NCBI GenBank assembly: GCA_963682175.1
Contig: OY821786.1
Span: 27,116,501 to 27,180,500 of the forward strand
DNA from: Triglochin maritima
Taxonomy: Eukaryota > Streptophyta > Magnoliopsida > Alismatales > Juncaginaceae
Length of the DNA stretch: 64,000 bases
Direction: 5' to 3'
How positions within the stretch are numbered: position 1 is the stretch's first letter; each line of letters begins with the position of its first letter. The notes beneath the pieces are model-generated. The model made no database searches, had not been told where the DNA came from, and saw nothing but the letters and a program-made list of their open reading frames with translations. The translations under genes were made by a program, and so were the position numbers. Of this stretch, positions 10,013-19,671 are shown one piece after another.

Positions 10013-11518
10013 ATGCAAAATGAAAATGTGGTAGCTCGGGGGAGGCAAGTGAACCATGTGGAGGAACCTGTTCACCATGTCAATTCCATTGTGACCTTAA
10101 GGAATGGAAAACAGGTTGACAATCACATTTCCTTGCCACACCCACCACCATCTATGCAGCCCCTCCGTGGGAATGGTGGTGAAGAAGAAGCTGAGGGTGA
10201 GGGTAATACACCAAAGCTTTCTTCTCAGGCACAGCAGAAAACCTACCTGCCAAAAGCTCCCTATCCAAGTAGGTTAAACAAAAAGCAGAGTGACAACATG
10301 GACAAGATATTAGAGGTGTTTAAGCAAGTGAAGGTTAACATACCTTTGTTGGATGTCATCCAACAAATACCTCAATATGCCAAAGTGTTGAAGGATCTCT
10401 GCACAACCAAGAGGAAGACCAATGTTCCTAAGAAAGCATTCTTGGCTGCAAATATCAGCTCACTTTTGTCCAATCCCACCTACACAAAATACAAGGACCC
10501 GGGGTGTCCTACTATTCAGTGTACGATAGGGGACACTAGATTGAGCAATGTTTTGCTTGATTTAGGATCAGCGGTCAACCTCCTCCCATTCTCTGTTTAT
10601 CAACAGTTGAACTTGGGAGAATTGAAACCAACTAAGATCACCCTCCAACTGGCGGATAGATCCATTTGTATTCCCATGGGGATTATCGAGGACGTGCTTA
10701 TCAAAGTTGGAGATTTTATATTTCCAATCGATTTTGTTGTCCTCGATACCAATCCTGTTGCGAACACCCACTCTCAAATACCTTTGATTTTGGGTAGACC
10801 ATTTCTGACAACCTCCAATGCCTTGATTAATTGTAGAAATGGTCTCATGAAGCTCTCATTCGGTAACATGAGTGCCGAGTTTCATGTGTTCAACTCTGGT
10901 AGGCAACAGGAACCCATGGATGAACCTTTAAATCTAAATCTCATCCGCCAATTGGAGAAAGCACCACAAAATCAACGAACACCCCTAACCCCAATGCAAC
11001 CCATTGAGAATGTTCGTGGGCCCAGCGAAAACTCATTGTCTGTCTTCACAATGCAACAGAGTGAGCTGGCCTCGAACATGAATGTCCAAAGGGAGTGTTC
11101 GTTGCATGATTCAGTTGAGAGTACTAGTGAGAGTGAGACACCTCATCATATGCCTATACCAGAAGGTGTCTCTACCTCATGTCCCATGGCCATTGAGCCA
11201 TTTGAGCTTCATATTGACTCCAACAAGGACCCACCTATGACCGAGCTTATGCTTGATGATCTAAATGATGGTGGGAGGTCCTTGTTGGATGACTTGGGGA
11301 GAAGCCCCATTCTTAGTGATGCAGGTCTGCTGCATCCATCGAATGAGCTTGAGGAACTCATTCCGATGCATCCACCTCTTGGTTGGAGGGTTTTGTTCGA
11401 TGAGCAACTAAACCCTAGTGAGGCAACACAACTTCACTCATTCATGTTGCCTACACCCAACCAAAATCATGAGGGGTTCGAACCTTTCACCCCTCATGAC
11501 ACCTCAGAGTACCGGTGA
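10013..11518 (+). CDS. Protease-containing ORF of gypsy element 1
   Basis: A long uninterrupted frame of 501 codons. Residues about 155-275 hold a retropepsin-like aspartic protease: VLLDLGSAVNLLP around the catalytic site (the usual D-S/T-G reads D-L-G, as it also does in element 2) and LILGRPFLTTSNALI. The protease would mature the Gag polyprotein. After about residue 300 the sequence stops resembling element 2 (59059-59916) and runs through acidic, low-complexity text to its own stop at 11518, with no RT behind it. The frame is open although gag is broken, so it has either decayed little or been under constraint. The ATG at 10013 is the first in frame and is not independently supported. 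Confidence 0.7.
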   Translation: MQNENVVARGRQVNHVEEPVHHVNSIVTLRNGKQVDNHISLPHPPPSMQPLRGNGGEEEAEGEGNTPKLSSQAQQKTYLPKAPYPSRLNKKQSDNMDKILEVFKQVKVNIPLLDVIQQIPQYAKVLKDLCTTKRKTNVPKKAFLAANISSLLSNPTYTKYKDPGCPTIQCTIGDTRLSNVLLDLGSAVNLLPFSVYQQLNLGELKPTKITLQLADRSICIPMGIIEDVLIKVGDFIFPIDFVVLDTNPVANTHSQIPLILGRPFLTTSNALINCRNGLMKLSFGNMSAEFHVFNSGRQQEPMDEPLNLNLIRQLEKAPQNQRTPLTPMQPIENVRGPSENSLSVFTMQQSELASNMNVQRECSLHDSVESTSESETPHHMPIPEGVSTSCPMAIEPFELHIDSNKDPPMTELMLDDLNDGGRSLLDDLGRSPILSDAGLLHPSNELEELIPMHPPLGWRVLFDEQLNPSEATQLHSFMLPTPNQNHEGFEPFTPHDTSEYR

Positions 11519-13166
11519 AGTTTGCCCATCTCAGCAAGTCTCTGGTCCTCATGACTTGATGTTCTCATTTGATGTTCCTTGACCAAATGATTATGAGAAT
11601 ATCGTTGTTGATGTTTATATCATGTAAAAAATTAAAAAAAAAAGAAAAAAAGAGAAAAAAAAGAAAGTGTGTAATAAAACACTCCATGAGCGTGCATTGA
11701 TTGTTGTGGGCCCCAACCTTTGTGTACTTGGGCCCCATTTCTTCAGGTATTTGTCTTCCTTCTTCAGTATCTCACAGGTTTTGAGGAAATTCGGGTTTGT
11801 GTCCATCAACATGATCGTGAACTTCCCTTTGTACTTCACGTTGGTGAGATCTATTCTTTTTCATGCATAAATCCATGTAGTATCTTGTTCACATTCATTG
11901 AGGACAATGTATGAAGTAGGTGTAGGGGGTGTTTTATATGTGTACATAGTCGAGTCTTTTCTTTTTATTTTTGTTTTCTTTTGTGTGCACTACTAGGGTG
12001 ATGTTAGTGTGCTACATTTAATATCGATATATCTACTTGCCATGATCCTTGGGTGACTTGACTTCTTTTGCTTGCCTAGTGCTTTAAAGTTTTCACATTT
12101 CTTTCAAAATCTTCATGTGTTTGCGAAAGAAAATGTTTTTTGTAGGTTTTGCATGTGTTTAGCATGTGCAAAACCGTTGAGAGGCAAAATAAAAAGAAAG
12201 CTCCCAAAATTGTCTTGAACTTGATGCATTAGGATATCTAGTTTACTGGCTTTAGGTCTTAGAGAGTCATTAGGATGCACCCCGGCTTTCCCTCAGGGGG
12301 CGTGTAATCATAGGGTTTCAGCACTCAAACATTTAAAGAAGTCCACCCTGAACCTAGTGAGTCAAATAATTCGTATCTGTTAGTATATGGAAGTTTGTCG
12401 TAGTCAAGGGCTCTTAATCTCTTTTTGTGAAACTTAAGTGTAGGGGTTTTGGTTCCCATATAGATAAATAAATAAGTGGTGTTTTCTCTTCTCGCACGGC
12501 TCCTATCACTCGGGAAAGTAGGTCTGAGGGGAATTTTTGCCTGGTGCTTTCGAGTCATCTGACTTGGGATGCACCGACCGAACTCCCGTTACACGAGTGG
12601 TAGGGATCTCCCTATGTGGAGATTTGGGGGAAGGTGTACGTGATAGTGTAAGTCATCATAGGCAATGATGCATGAAACCTGATCCTGGGAGAATCAAACA
12701 CCAACCAATTAAATGCTCCAAAGAAAAAGAAAAAAAAAGTCAAATAAGAACCAAAATGGACTTTACACATTGTATCACATTCAGAAGTCAAGGTTGCCCA
12801 TGTTTTTCACTTAAGTCCTTAACTAACTTTCACGAATAATTCATTAGGTTAGGTGTGTGGACCGATTACATATATAGAGTCGACCCGTAGTATTACCGTG
12901 TCCCATGATCGACAAAATAAGTTCAACGAGTCGAGTGTCTAGATTGAATAATGCATCTATGTTCGGATTTTGTGGGTGTATCCGCTGAAAACCCTCAGGA
13001 GACAACACTCCTCCTCCTTGGTGGCAAGGAGGTTTAACGGCTTGTTGCATGTGCTAAGTGCAACAGTGATTCCTACGAAAGTGGGTTAGGATTTCTTGTT
13101 TTTTTCTTATGCTTTTTCCTTTCTTTGTTTTGCTCGGGACTAGCAAAAGTTAGGTGTGGGGGTCTT
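11519..13166 (+). other. Non-coding 3' region of gypsy element 1
   Basis: About 1.65 kb between the protease ORF and the 3' LTR. It starts with A-rich sequence (11625-11665) and includes a purine tract (AGGTGTAGGGGGTG near 11918) and a second, functional-looking one at 13150. No polymerase, integrase or envelope-like frame was seen on either strand. Confidence 0.7.
13150..13166 (+). other. Polypurine tract, gypsy element 1
   Basis: TTAGGTGTGGGGGTCTT lies immediately before the 3' LTR (13167), where plus-strand priming is expected. Confidence 0.65.
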
Positions 13167-14539
13167 TGATTGACATCATTTCATGCTTATATTTGTTTCT
13201 TATATCCATTATCTTTCACCTAAACAATGCTATGTTACGAGTTTTATGTTTAGTTTTCAGGAATAAATAGGTTTGAAGAGATGAAGTATAAAAGAACCCA
13301 AAAGCTGGGAAAAAGGACTGAATTGCGAGATCTGGGGACTAAGATGCAAGGGAGAAGGACCTGAACGTAAGACCAAAGGACCAAAGTGCAAAACAGAAAA
13401 CTCCACACCATCATGGGGAGTATTTTGGCAATTCTATTCGGGTCGGAGTTCCAACAAGTCAAGTAACCGCATCAAAGACAAACAATACCAGCAAGAAAAG
13501 CCCACAACAAATTCCAACCCGATCCAAAGTTTATGGACCGCCAATTGCCGGTCCAGATCACTCTGGATCCGCTCAGATTTCTCTAGCACATGTATTAGAG
13601 GATGTTTAGGCTATTTTTGGTATCTATTTAGTCCCACATCGGGAGATTGTCCCGGATTGCCTTTTTCGTTGGCTATAAATAGAACTCTTCACCTTCTATT
13701 GTAATCACTCCATATTTTGAGTGGCTATTCTCCCTACTAGAAGTGAGGTCTTGAAGCACACACTAAAGTAGGAGGATGCTACTTGAATTGTGAGTCACTT
13801 TAATAAAAGTTTCTTTATTATGTTGTTTGTTTCATGTTTCTTGTTTTACTTTGTTTAATTTCATTTCATTAGTTTTAGTAGCTTAGTTAATATGTGTTCC
13901 TTGCTTAATTTAATAATTAGTATAATGTGTAGTGAGTAGTTCCATCCCCTTTGGGGGGTGGAGTTGATGTTCATACATGCATTAGAGAATGGAATGAATG
14001 TTTTATTTACAATATGTTGATAAAACATGAGTGTATGCTTGCTTGTTTAGGATAGAATTTATAACTTGATGAGTTTTGCCAAAATGTTTAGACACCTCTC
14101 ATGCTTGTTTAGGTTCTGAAATAAACAACTTGTATATGTAAATGTTAATCAACTAGGTTGGTGAATAGATTGATAGGTTTTGCCATAACATTTAGACAGT
14201 TCCTATGCATGATAACACCACATTCATTTGTGCTTAAAGAATGTGTTCAACACCCACCTCTTTGGATGTGTCCACTCACTCCACCCCTTAGGGTTTTTCC
14301 AAATTCCAGCACTCTTCTTTCTTCTTAGTTTAGTTTTAGTTAATCGTTTGTTGTTTTCTCTCGCATTTCGTATTTCGTAGTGTAGTGTAGCGTAGGGTAG
14401 CATATTCAACTCTCTTCTCCATTTTTTCGCCACTTGATTTCTGATAAACAAGAGGCTGCTCACCTCCTTGAGGACGACCCGTATTTGCCACCGCTTCAAC
14501 GCAGTCGTGCACTTGCGGTTTAACATAAAACGTTCAACA
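13167..14539 (+). repeat. 3' LTR of gypsy element 1
   Basis: TGATTGACATC...TTCAACA, paired with 6047-7423 and followed by the AGACA duplication at 14540-14544. TATA box 13674-13681, U3 dyad GGACCGCCAATTGCCGGTCC at 13535-13554. Confidence 0.9.
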
Positions 14540-14766
14540 AGACACGAGCGAGGCAAGGATTGTTCTCAAGGCTCAGTGTTGTAAGGACATTAATCTCGAC
14601 CCGGAATGAAGATTGCTTAGTGGAACCATAAGCGAGGCTCGGAGGATGGAGCGGGTCTTGCGAGGAGGACTAGGACCAAGTGTAATGCCGAACCTCTCTA
14701 AATTTCTAGTGTCCATTTGGTTTGCAATTCTTCAATCTCTATTTATAGTTTAATTACACATTTAGT
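14540..14766 (+). mobile_element. Copia LTR, right part after gypsy insertion
   Basis: Continues the LTR interrupted at 6046. AATCTCGACCCGGAATGAAG, CGAGGCTCGGAGGATGGAGC, TGCCGAACCTCTCTAAA correspond to AATCTCGGCCTGAAACGAGG, GGAGCTCGAGGGAGATCGAG and GACCGAACCTCTATAAA at 50222-50329. It is truncated before the LTR end and joined directly to reverse-transcriptase sequence. Confidence 0.6.
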
Positions 14767-16145
14767 TTGAGAGTAGAGGGTCATCGATCCCCAATACTTA
14801 TTAGATTCGATGCTCTCGTTGTATGGAACTCTTATGCAATTATATCTCAACTTGAACCTAAGAAAGTAGAAGAAATATTTGAGGATGAATTTTGGTTAAT
14901 GACTATGCATGAAGAGTTGAACCAATTCACTTGTAATGATGTTTGGAAACTTGTTTTAAGACCCAATAATCAAATAGTAATTGTCACTAAGTGGGTTTCT
15001 TAAAACAAATTTGATGAATACGGGCAAGTGCTTAGAATAAAGCTCGATTAGACGCTCAATGTTATAACCAAGAGGAAGACATAGACTTTGATGAAACCTA
15101 TGCTCTAGTAGCTCAACTAGAAGTCATTACAATGCTATTAGTTTATACATCTTACATAGATTTTAAACTCTTTCAAATGTATGTTGAAAGTTCATTTGTG
15201 AATCTATTTATTATGGAAGAAGTTTATGTCAAACAACCACCAGTTTTGGGAATGAAACATACCTGGATCATGTATTCAAGGTTAAGAAGACTCTTTTTGG
15301 GCTCAAGCAGGCTCCTAAAGCTTGGTATGAGAGGTTGAAGAACTTCTTGTTCGATAGCGGATTCACAATGGGTAAAGCTGACACCACATTGTTTACTAAA
15401 ACAAGAAACAAATTCGTAGTACAAATTTATGTTGATGACATTATATTCGGTACTACAAATGATCTTCTTTGCCCAGAGTTCACCAAGTCTATGAAATGTG
15501 AATTTGAAATGAGCTTGATAGGTGAACTCAACTTCTTCCTTGGACTCCAAATCAAGCAAAATCCAGAAGGCAATTTCATCAACCTAACCAAATATACAAA
15601 AGAACTACTCAAGAGATTTGGATATGATGATAGCAAGCCTCACAATACCCCTACGAGCACAAGCTTAAAATTGGACAAAGATGAAGAACGCAAAGAGGTA
15701 GACATTAAAAGGAATCGAGGTATCATCGGTTCACTTCCTGATACCATGTTTAGTGTTTGCTGATGTTGTTTTCAATCTTGTCCCAAAGAATCTCATTTGC
15801 ATGCTTTGAAAAGAGTTTTTCGGTATTTGAAAAGCTACTTTAAATTTTGGTTTATTTTGTCCCAATACTCGATCCTTTGATCTTGTTGCCTTTGGTGATG
15901 TCGATTATGCTGGATGTATATCCAATCAGAAAAGTTCTAGTAGCACATGTGAATTCTTGGGTAAATCTTTGGTTTCATGTTTTACTAAGAAGCAAAATAG
16001 TGTAGCACTATCAACAACCAAGGTCAAGTATGTGGCCGCCAAGTGTTGTGCACAAATCCTTTGGATGAGGCAAACCCTCAAGGATTTGAGACTTGGTCAT
16101 CAAATGAAGAAGTTCCTTTTCAATCTTTGCACCAAGACACATTAA
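14767..16145 (+). pseudogene. Ty1/copia pol remnant: reverse transcriptase and RNase H
   Basis: The first frame (14767-15003) shows the start of a copia RT (ISQLEPKKVEEIFEDEFW, EELNQFTCNDVWKLVLRP). 15335-15763 holds the catalytic motif YVDDIIFGTTND, then LIGELNFFLGLQI. The RNase H end is at about 15957-16145 (KKQNSVALSTTKVKYVAAKC, ILWMRQTLKDL). Several stops and frameshifts separate the pieces, and gag, protease and integrase are missing. The RT follows the truncated LTR directly, so there was a large internal deletion. It is probably part of the same SIRE-like copy as the split LTR. Confidence 0.8.
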
Positions 16146-16260
16146 TTGGCCACTCTTCATCATCCATCATATGTGTTGTCTCTCAGAGGAAGCTCAACTT
16201 CCTTGCATTTCACATGATCATCTCTCTCACAGGCACACACTTCCAAGTGGGATCAGACAC
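16146..16260. other. Short stretch with no recognised feature
   Basis: 115 bp between the copia RNase H remnant and the inverted LTR. It may be residual copia sequence. Confidence 0.3.
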
Positions 16261-17859
16261 TGTTAAATGTTTTACTAATTAACCGCAAGTGCATGGCCAT
16301 CGGTGAAGACGAGTTAAGTATGGGTCGATCCGCAGGGAGCGTTGCCAACATTCGAGTGAGCAAAATCAAGTGGGAAATAATGATGGAAGAAGAGATTATT
16401 ATATTACTACGGAAGAGACGATTATACTAAGAACGCAAAACAAACTAGATTACAATGCAAATGAAAACTAACGAAATTCAGCAAACGATATGGAATGAAA
16501 TATGGATGAACCCCTAAGGGGTGGAGTGTGTACACATATGAGGTAAGAGAAGTGATGGATGATGCATGTAATCATGTATGTGTGTCATGTGTGTGTCTTC
16601 ATGCATAGGAAGTGTCTAAAGATGTGGCAAAACCTATCAATCCATTCACACAATGTATCAGCAATTACTACTTGATTTACATAAGATTAGGTTCAGCATG
16701 AGAAGTGTCTAAAGACTCATCAAAAACCATTAACTCGTGTGAAAAACAAAGGTAAGCATGAGAGGTGTCTAAATGTTATGGCAAAACCCATCAAAACAAA
16801 GTTTCTTCAATCAATCAAGCAAGCAAACACAAATACAAACACATAACTAACATGTAGCATATTCAACAAGAATTTTCGTCAATAAACATGAGAAAACTAA
16901 GCATGGGAAGTGTCTAAATCTTATGGCAAAACCCATCAAAATACCCCAACATGTAGATGATTAAAAATACCCCCAATGAATATACAAAACATGCAAGTCT
17001 ACACAATCAAAAATTCATCAAACATCCAAACTTCACAATACATATGATCATCATCTCCACCCCCCCCCCCCCCAAAGGGGATAAATCTACTCACTACACA
17101 TTATTCTAGAAATTAAACTAAAGAAGAAATGAGACATTCTAACTAATTTAGCCTAAGATCAAAGAAATAAGACTAAGCTAAGCATGCATAAAAAAAGAAA
17201 CAACATGAGAACAAAACAATGAAAAATTCTTTTATTAAATGACTCACATTACTAGTAGCATTCTTCTCCACCTTGAGTTTTTTGCTCCAAGGCTTACTCC
17301 AAGTAGAGAGAATACCACCAATCAATGAGTCAATACAAAAGGAGGAGTTCTATTTATAGCCATAAAAAAGGTAATTAGGGACAATCCCCCGATTTGAGAC
17401 TAATAAAACATTCCCAGAATACACATAAACACGTAACCCATGTCCTGGAGAAACCAGGTCGGATTCGGAGAAAAAATGGACCACTAATTGGCGGTCTTCC
17501 CGGATCCAAACCATTTTCGGATATGTTCTTTATTTCTTCAATTCTTCACATGGGGTGCACTCGGATCGCTTATAGGAGTGTCGACCCGAATCTAATTGCC
17601 AAAATACTCCTCATGATAGTGTGGAGTTTCTTCATTTGCTCATTGGTCCTTTGGGGTTACATTCGGGTCCTTCTCCCTTGCATCTTAGTCCCCAAGTCTC
17701 ACAACTCAGTCTTTTTTCTTGCTTTTAGTGTCTTTTATGCCTATTCTCCTCAATCATGTTTATTCCTGAAACTCAAACATAAAACTCGTTACGTAGCATT
17801 GTTTAGGTGAAAGATAATGGATATAAGACACAAATTAATGCATGAAATGATGTCAATCA
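16261..17859 (-). mobile_element. Inverted gypsy family-A LTR, probably solo
   Basis: Read on the minus strand it starts TGATTGACATCATTTCATGC (17859) and ends at the complement of TGTTAAATG (16261), with the same U5, TATA box (complement of 17351-17358) and U3 dyad (17479-17496) as the other family-A LTRs. No internal region adjoins either side. The flanking 5-mers GACAC and GGTTT do not match, so it is a solo LTR with decayed flanks or a fragment of a rearranged element. It is longer (1599 bp) than its relatives because of extra copies of a module of about 40 bp. Confidence 0.8.
16600..16945 (-). repeat. Irregular 40-bp module repeated four times in LTR
   Basis: AGCATGAGAGGTGTCTAAA followed by TTATGGCAAAACCCATCAA, with variants, near 16603, 16697, 16754 and 16900. 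The plus-strand LTRs carry two such modules (near 6950 and 7055). The copy-number difference accounts for part of the length variation. Confidence 0.7.
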
Positions 17860-18060
17860 GGTTTTGTCCTTTTTAGTGTAGGTTTGTCCCTTTTAAGTAT
17901 AGTTTTGTCATTTTTAACAGTTGGATCAGTCCTTATATTGGTGGGTTGTCCTTTTTATGTAATAGTTTGTCATTTTTAAGTAGTGGTTTGTCCTTTTTAA
18001 GTATGAGTTTGTCTTTTTTTATCACATGCGTTTGTTCCTTTTATCATATTGGTTGTCTTT
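17860..18060 (+). repeat. Degenerate tandem repeat GTTTGTCCTTTTTAAGTA
   Basis: Imprecise units of about 20-30 bp with the core GTTTGTC-T-TTTTAA. On the other strand this reads TTAAAAAGGACAAAC, reminiscent of the ACATAAACAGGACAAAC unit at 2784-3170. Confidence 0.6.
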
Positions 18061-18119
18061 TTAAACAACTCTAGTTGAAATTAGCAAACAAGAACATGAA
18101 ATCAAACCCAACTCCATGA

Positions 18120-18365
18120 AAAAAAATCAGAAACCCCAAAAAAAACTAATATCAAAGACAAACCGACTTTAGACAAGAACACCACAAACCGAAATAAAAA
18201 AAACAAACTTTCAAGACAAAAACACCAACAAGCCCCCAACTTCGTAAAAAAAGTCAGAAACCCAAAAAAACTAATATCAAAGACAAACCAACTTTAGACA
18301 AGAACACCATAAACTGAAATAAAAAAAAGAACTAAACTTTCAAGACAAAAACACTAACAACCCAA
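18120..18365 (+). repeat. Tandem duplication of an A-rich segment (about 118 bp)
   Basis: The block CTAATATCAAAGACAAAC, CTTTAGACAAGAACACCA, AACTTTCAAGACAAAAACAC occurs at about 18146-18230 and again at about 18268-18355 with few changes. Low complexity, no ORF. Confidence 0.8.
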
Positions 18366-18487
18366 AAAAAATCATCACCACAACCGATCCATCACAGAAA
18401 AAACATAAACATCAAATTAACCACAAAAAACCAAACTTTTCCCAAAAACACCACACAAAAAACTCAAATCAGCTAAAAAATAACCAC

Positions 18488-18720
18488 GTTCCTCCTCCTC
18501 GTCTCGGGACGGGCTCCAACGCCGACTACTTCCTCCCCCTCATCGCCAACCGACTTCCCCGCGACATCCTAACCAACATCGTCGGCGTCCCCACCTCCCT
18601 CAAGACCCACTCCCGCATTCGTCTCTCTCGGCATCCCTCTTACTGATCTCGTCGCCTTCCACCGGGAGAAAACGATGGAGATTGAAACGTTTTGGAGGAT
18701 AATGAAAAGTTTCGTTGAGA
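18488..18720 (+). pseudogene. Ribose-5-phosphate isomerase A-like pseudogene fragment
   Basis: One frame reads RLGTGSNADYFLPLIANRL and then NIVGVPTSLKT. After a one-base shift near 18620 it continues FVSLGIPLTDLVAFHREKTM. This is the order of conserved blocks in the plant isomerase (GTGSTA loop, IVGVPTS, SLGIPL), an enzyme of the pentose phosphate pathway. The stretch is GC-rich, unlike its A-rich surroundings, and has no intact start or downstream active-site region, so it is a captured or retrocopied fragment. Identification is from motif memory only. Confidence 0.5.
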
Positions 18721-18861
18721 TATGTATGGTGGAAACCAAATGTCGCATAGTTGTGTGTGCGTGTGATGTGACCCAAAATAAATAAATAATGTGATTTTAT
18801 TTATCTTTACTGACTAGACTACTAAATTGACAAATCAACCAGGACGCATCGTGCACAAATC

Positions 18862-18935
18862 ATTTTTCAATTACTTCTTACAAAGCAAGATCCCATATTC
18901 CCCATCAAAACCACTTCCCACCCTAGCATACCTAC
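18862..18935 (+). repeat. 74-bp direct repeat, copy A (left of chromovirus)
   Basis: ATTTTTCAATTACTTCTTAC...CCTAC directly abuts the 5' LTR. It matches 24349-24422 with five mismatches. Copy B lies in the 5' flank of the DNAJC11-like gene. Confidence 0.9.
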
Positions 18936-19652
18936 TGTTACACCCTTAAGGCTGCTATGGCCTTGTGATGCCAATGGTCCCCTGGACTTAACCAAAGGAG
19001 GGTTGTTCAGGAGAATGCATTGGGTCACACGGGCCCGCGGACACAAGAAGGAGGCTTGGGCACAAACGGGTCGAGCAAGTGAGCTTGCTAGGATCCATGC
19101 AGATCTTCTTTTGGATCAGGGACGTGCATCCAACAGACGAGCAGATAAGGAAAGCTACCTGGCTCGTTGGTGCAAAGAAGGCAACTATCTGAGGGGATGC
19201 GTCAGATAAGGAAGGCTACCTGGCTCATTGGGGAAAAGAAGGAAAGTATCTGAGGGGACGCGACACATAAGGAAAGTTTGTTGGTTCGTTGGTGCAAACA
19301 AGGAAACTTTCCTGCCTCACCATGCGTCTTTAGATCTGACTTGATGGAGGCATTGAAGTGAGCACTTGAATGCCTCTTGGAGCAAATAGCTATAGGTTGA
19401 GACCTATATATAAGGGTGTTGAGTTGTGGAGTTGTCACAACCAACCCATATGAGAGAATTGTACGTTTGTATGTTTGTGTAGAAAAATACAAAACGGGGG
19501 TTGCTCCATTCTTGAGTGTGATTGAGTGAATACTGAGTTGGGGCTTCTAGCAAAGCTACTCTTAGGGTTTTTGTCCATAGCTAACGAGGGAGGTTTAGTT
19601 AGGAGCTGACCGAGGTTTTAAGTTAGAACATAAGCAAAAAGAAACCCCGTCA
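18936..19652 (+). repeat. 5' LTR of chromovirus
   Basis: Begins TGTTACACCCTTAAGGCTGC and ends near CCCCGTCA, 5 bases before the PBS. It contains three tandem units of about 61 bp (19141-19325). Confidence 0.8.
19141..19325 (+). repeat. About 61-bp tandem repeat inside chromovirus LTR
   Basis: Three units starting CAGATAAGGAAAGCTACCTG, CAGATAAGGAAGGCTACCTG and the more diverged CACATAAGGAAAGTTTGTTG. The 3' LTR keeps two of them (about 24118-24235). Confidence 0.8.
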
Positions 19653-19657
19653 CTGCC

Positions 19658-19670
19658 TGGTATCAGAGCT
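19658..19670 (+). other. Primer-binding site, initiator tRNA-Met
   Basis: TGGTATCAGAGCT, the classic complement of the plant initiator tRNA-Met 3' end. Confidence 0.85.
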
Positions 19671-19671
19671 G

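Larger units (their letters stand above)
6047..14539 (+). mobile_element. Complete Ty3/gypsy family-A element without reverse transcriptase or integrase
   Basis: An 8.49-kb element bounded by LTRs 6047-7423 and 13167-14539, with a tRNA-Asp-type PBS, a purine-rich tract before the 3' LTR and matching AGACA target duplications. It codes for Gag (8474-9835, interrupted) and a protease-containing ORF (10013-11518). No RT, RNase H or integrase motifs are visible between 11519 and the 3' LTR, where the related element at 54751 has its pol. It therefore looks non-autonomous and must have used proteins supplied in trans. The PBS and layout resemble the plant Athila/Tat branch; the exact clade is an inference. 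It inserted into a copia LTR. Confidence 0.9.

Noticed and set aside
16256..17864. Target duplication around the inverted LTR
   Set aside because: The flanking 5-mers GACAC and GGTTT do not match; kept as a probable solo LTR without TSD.
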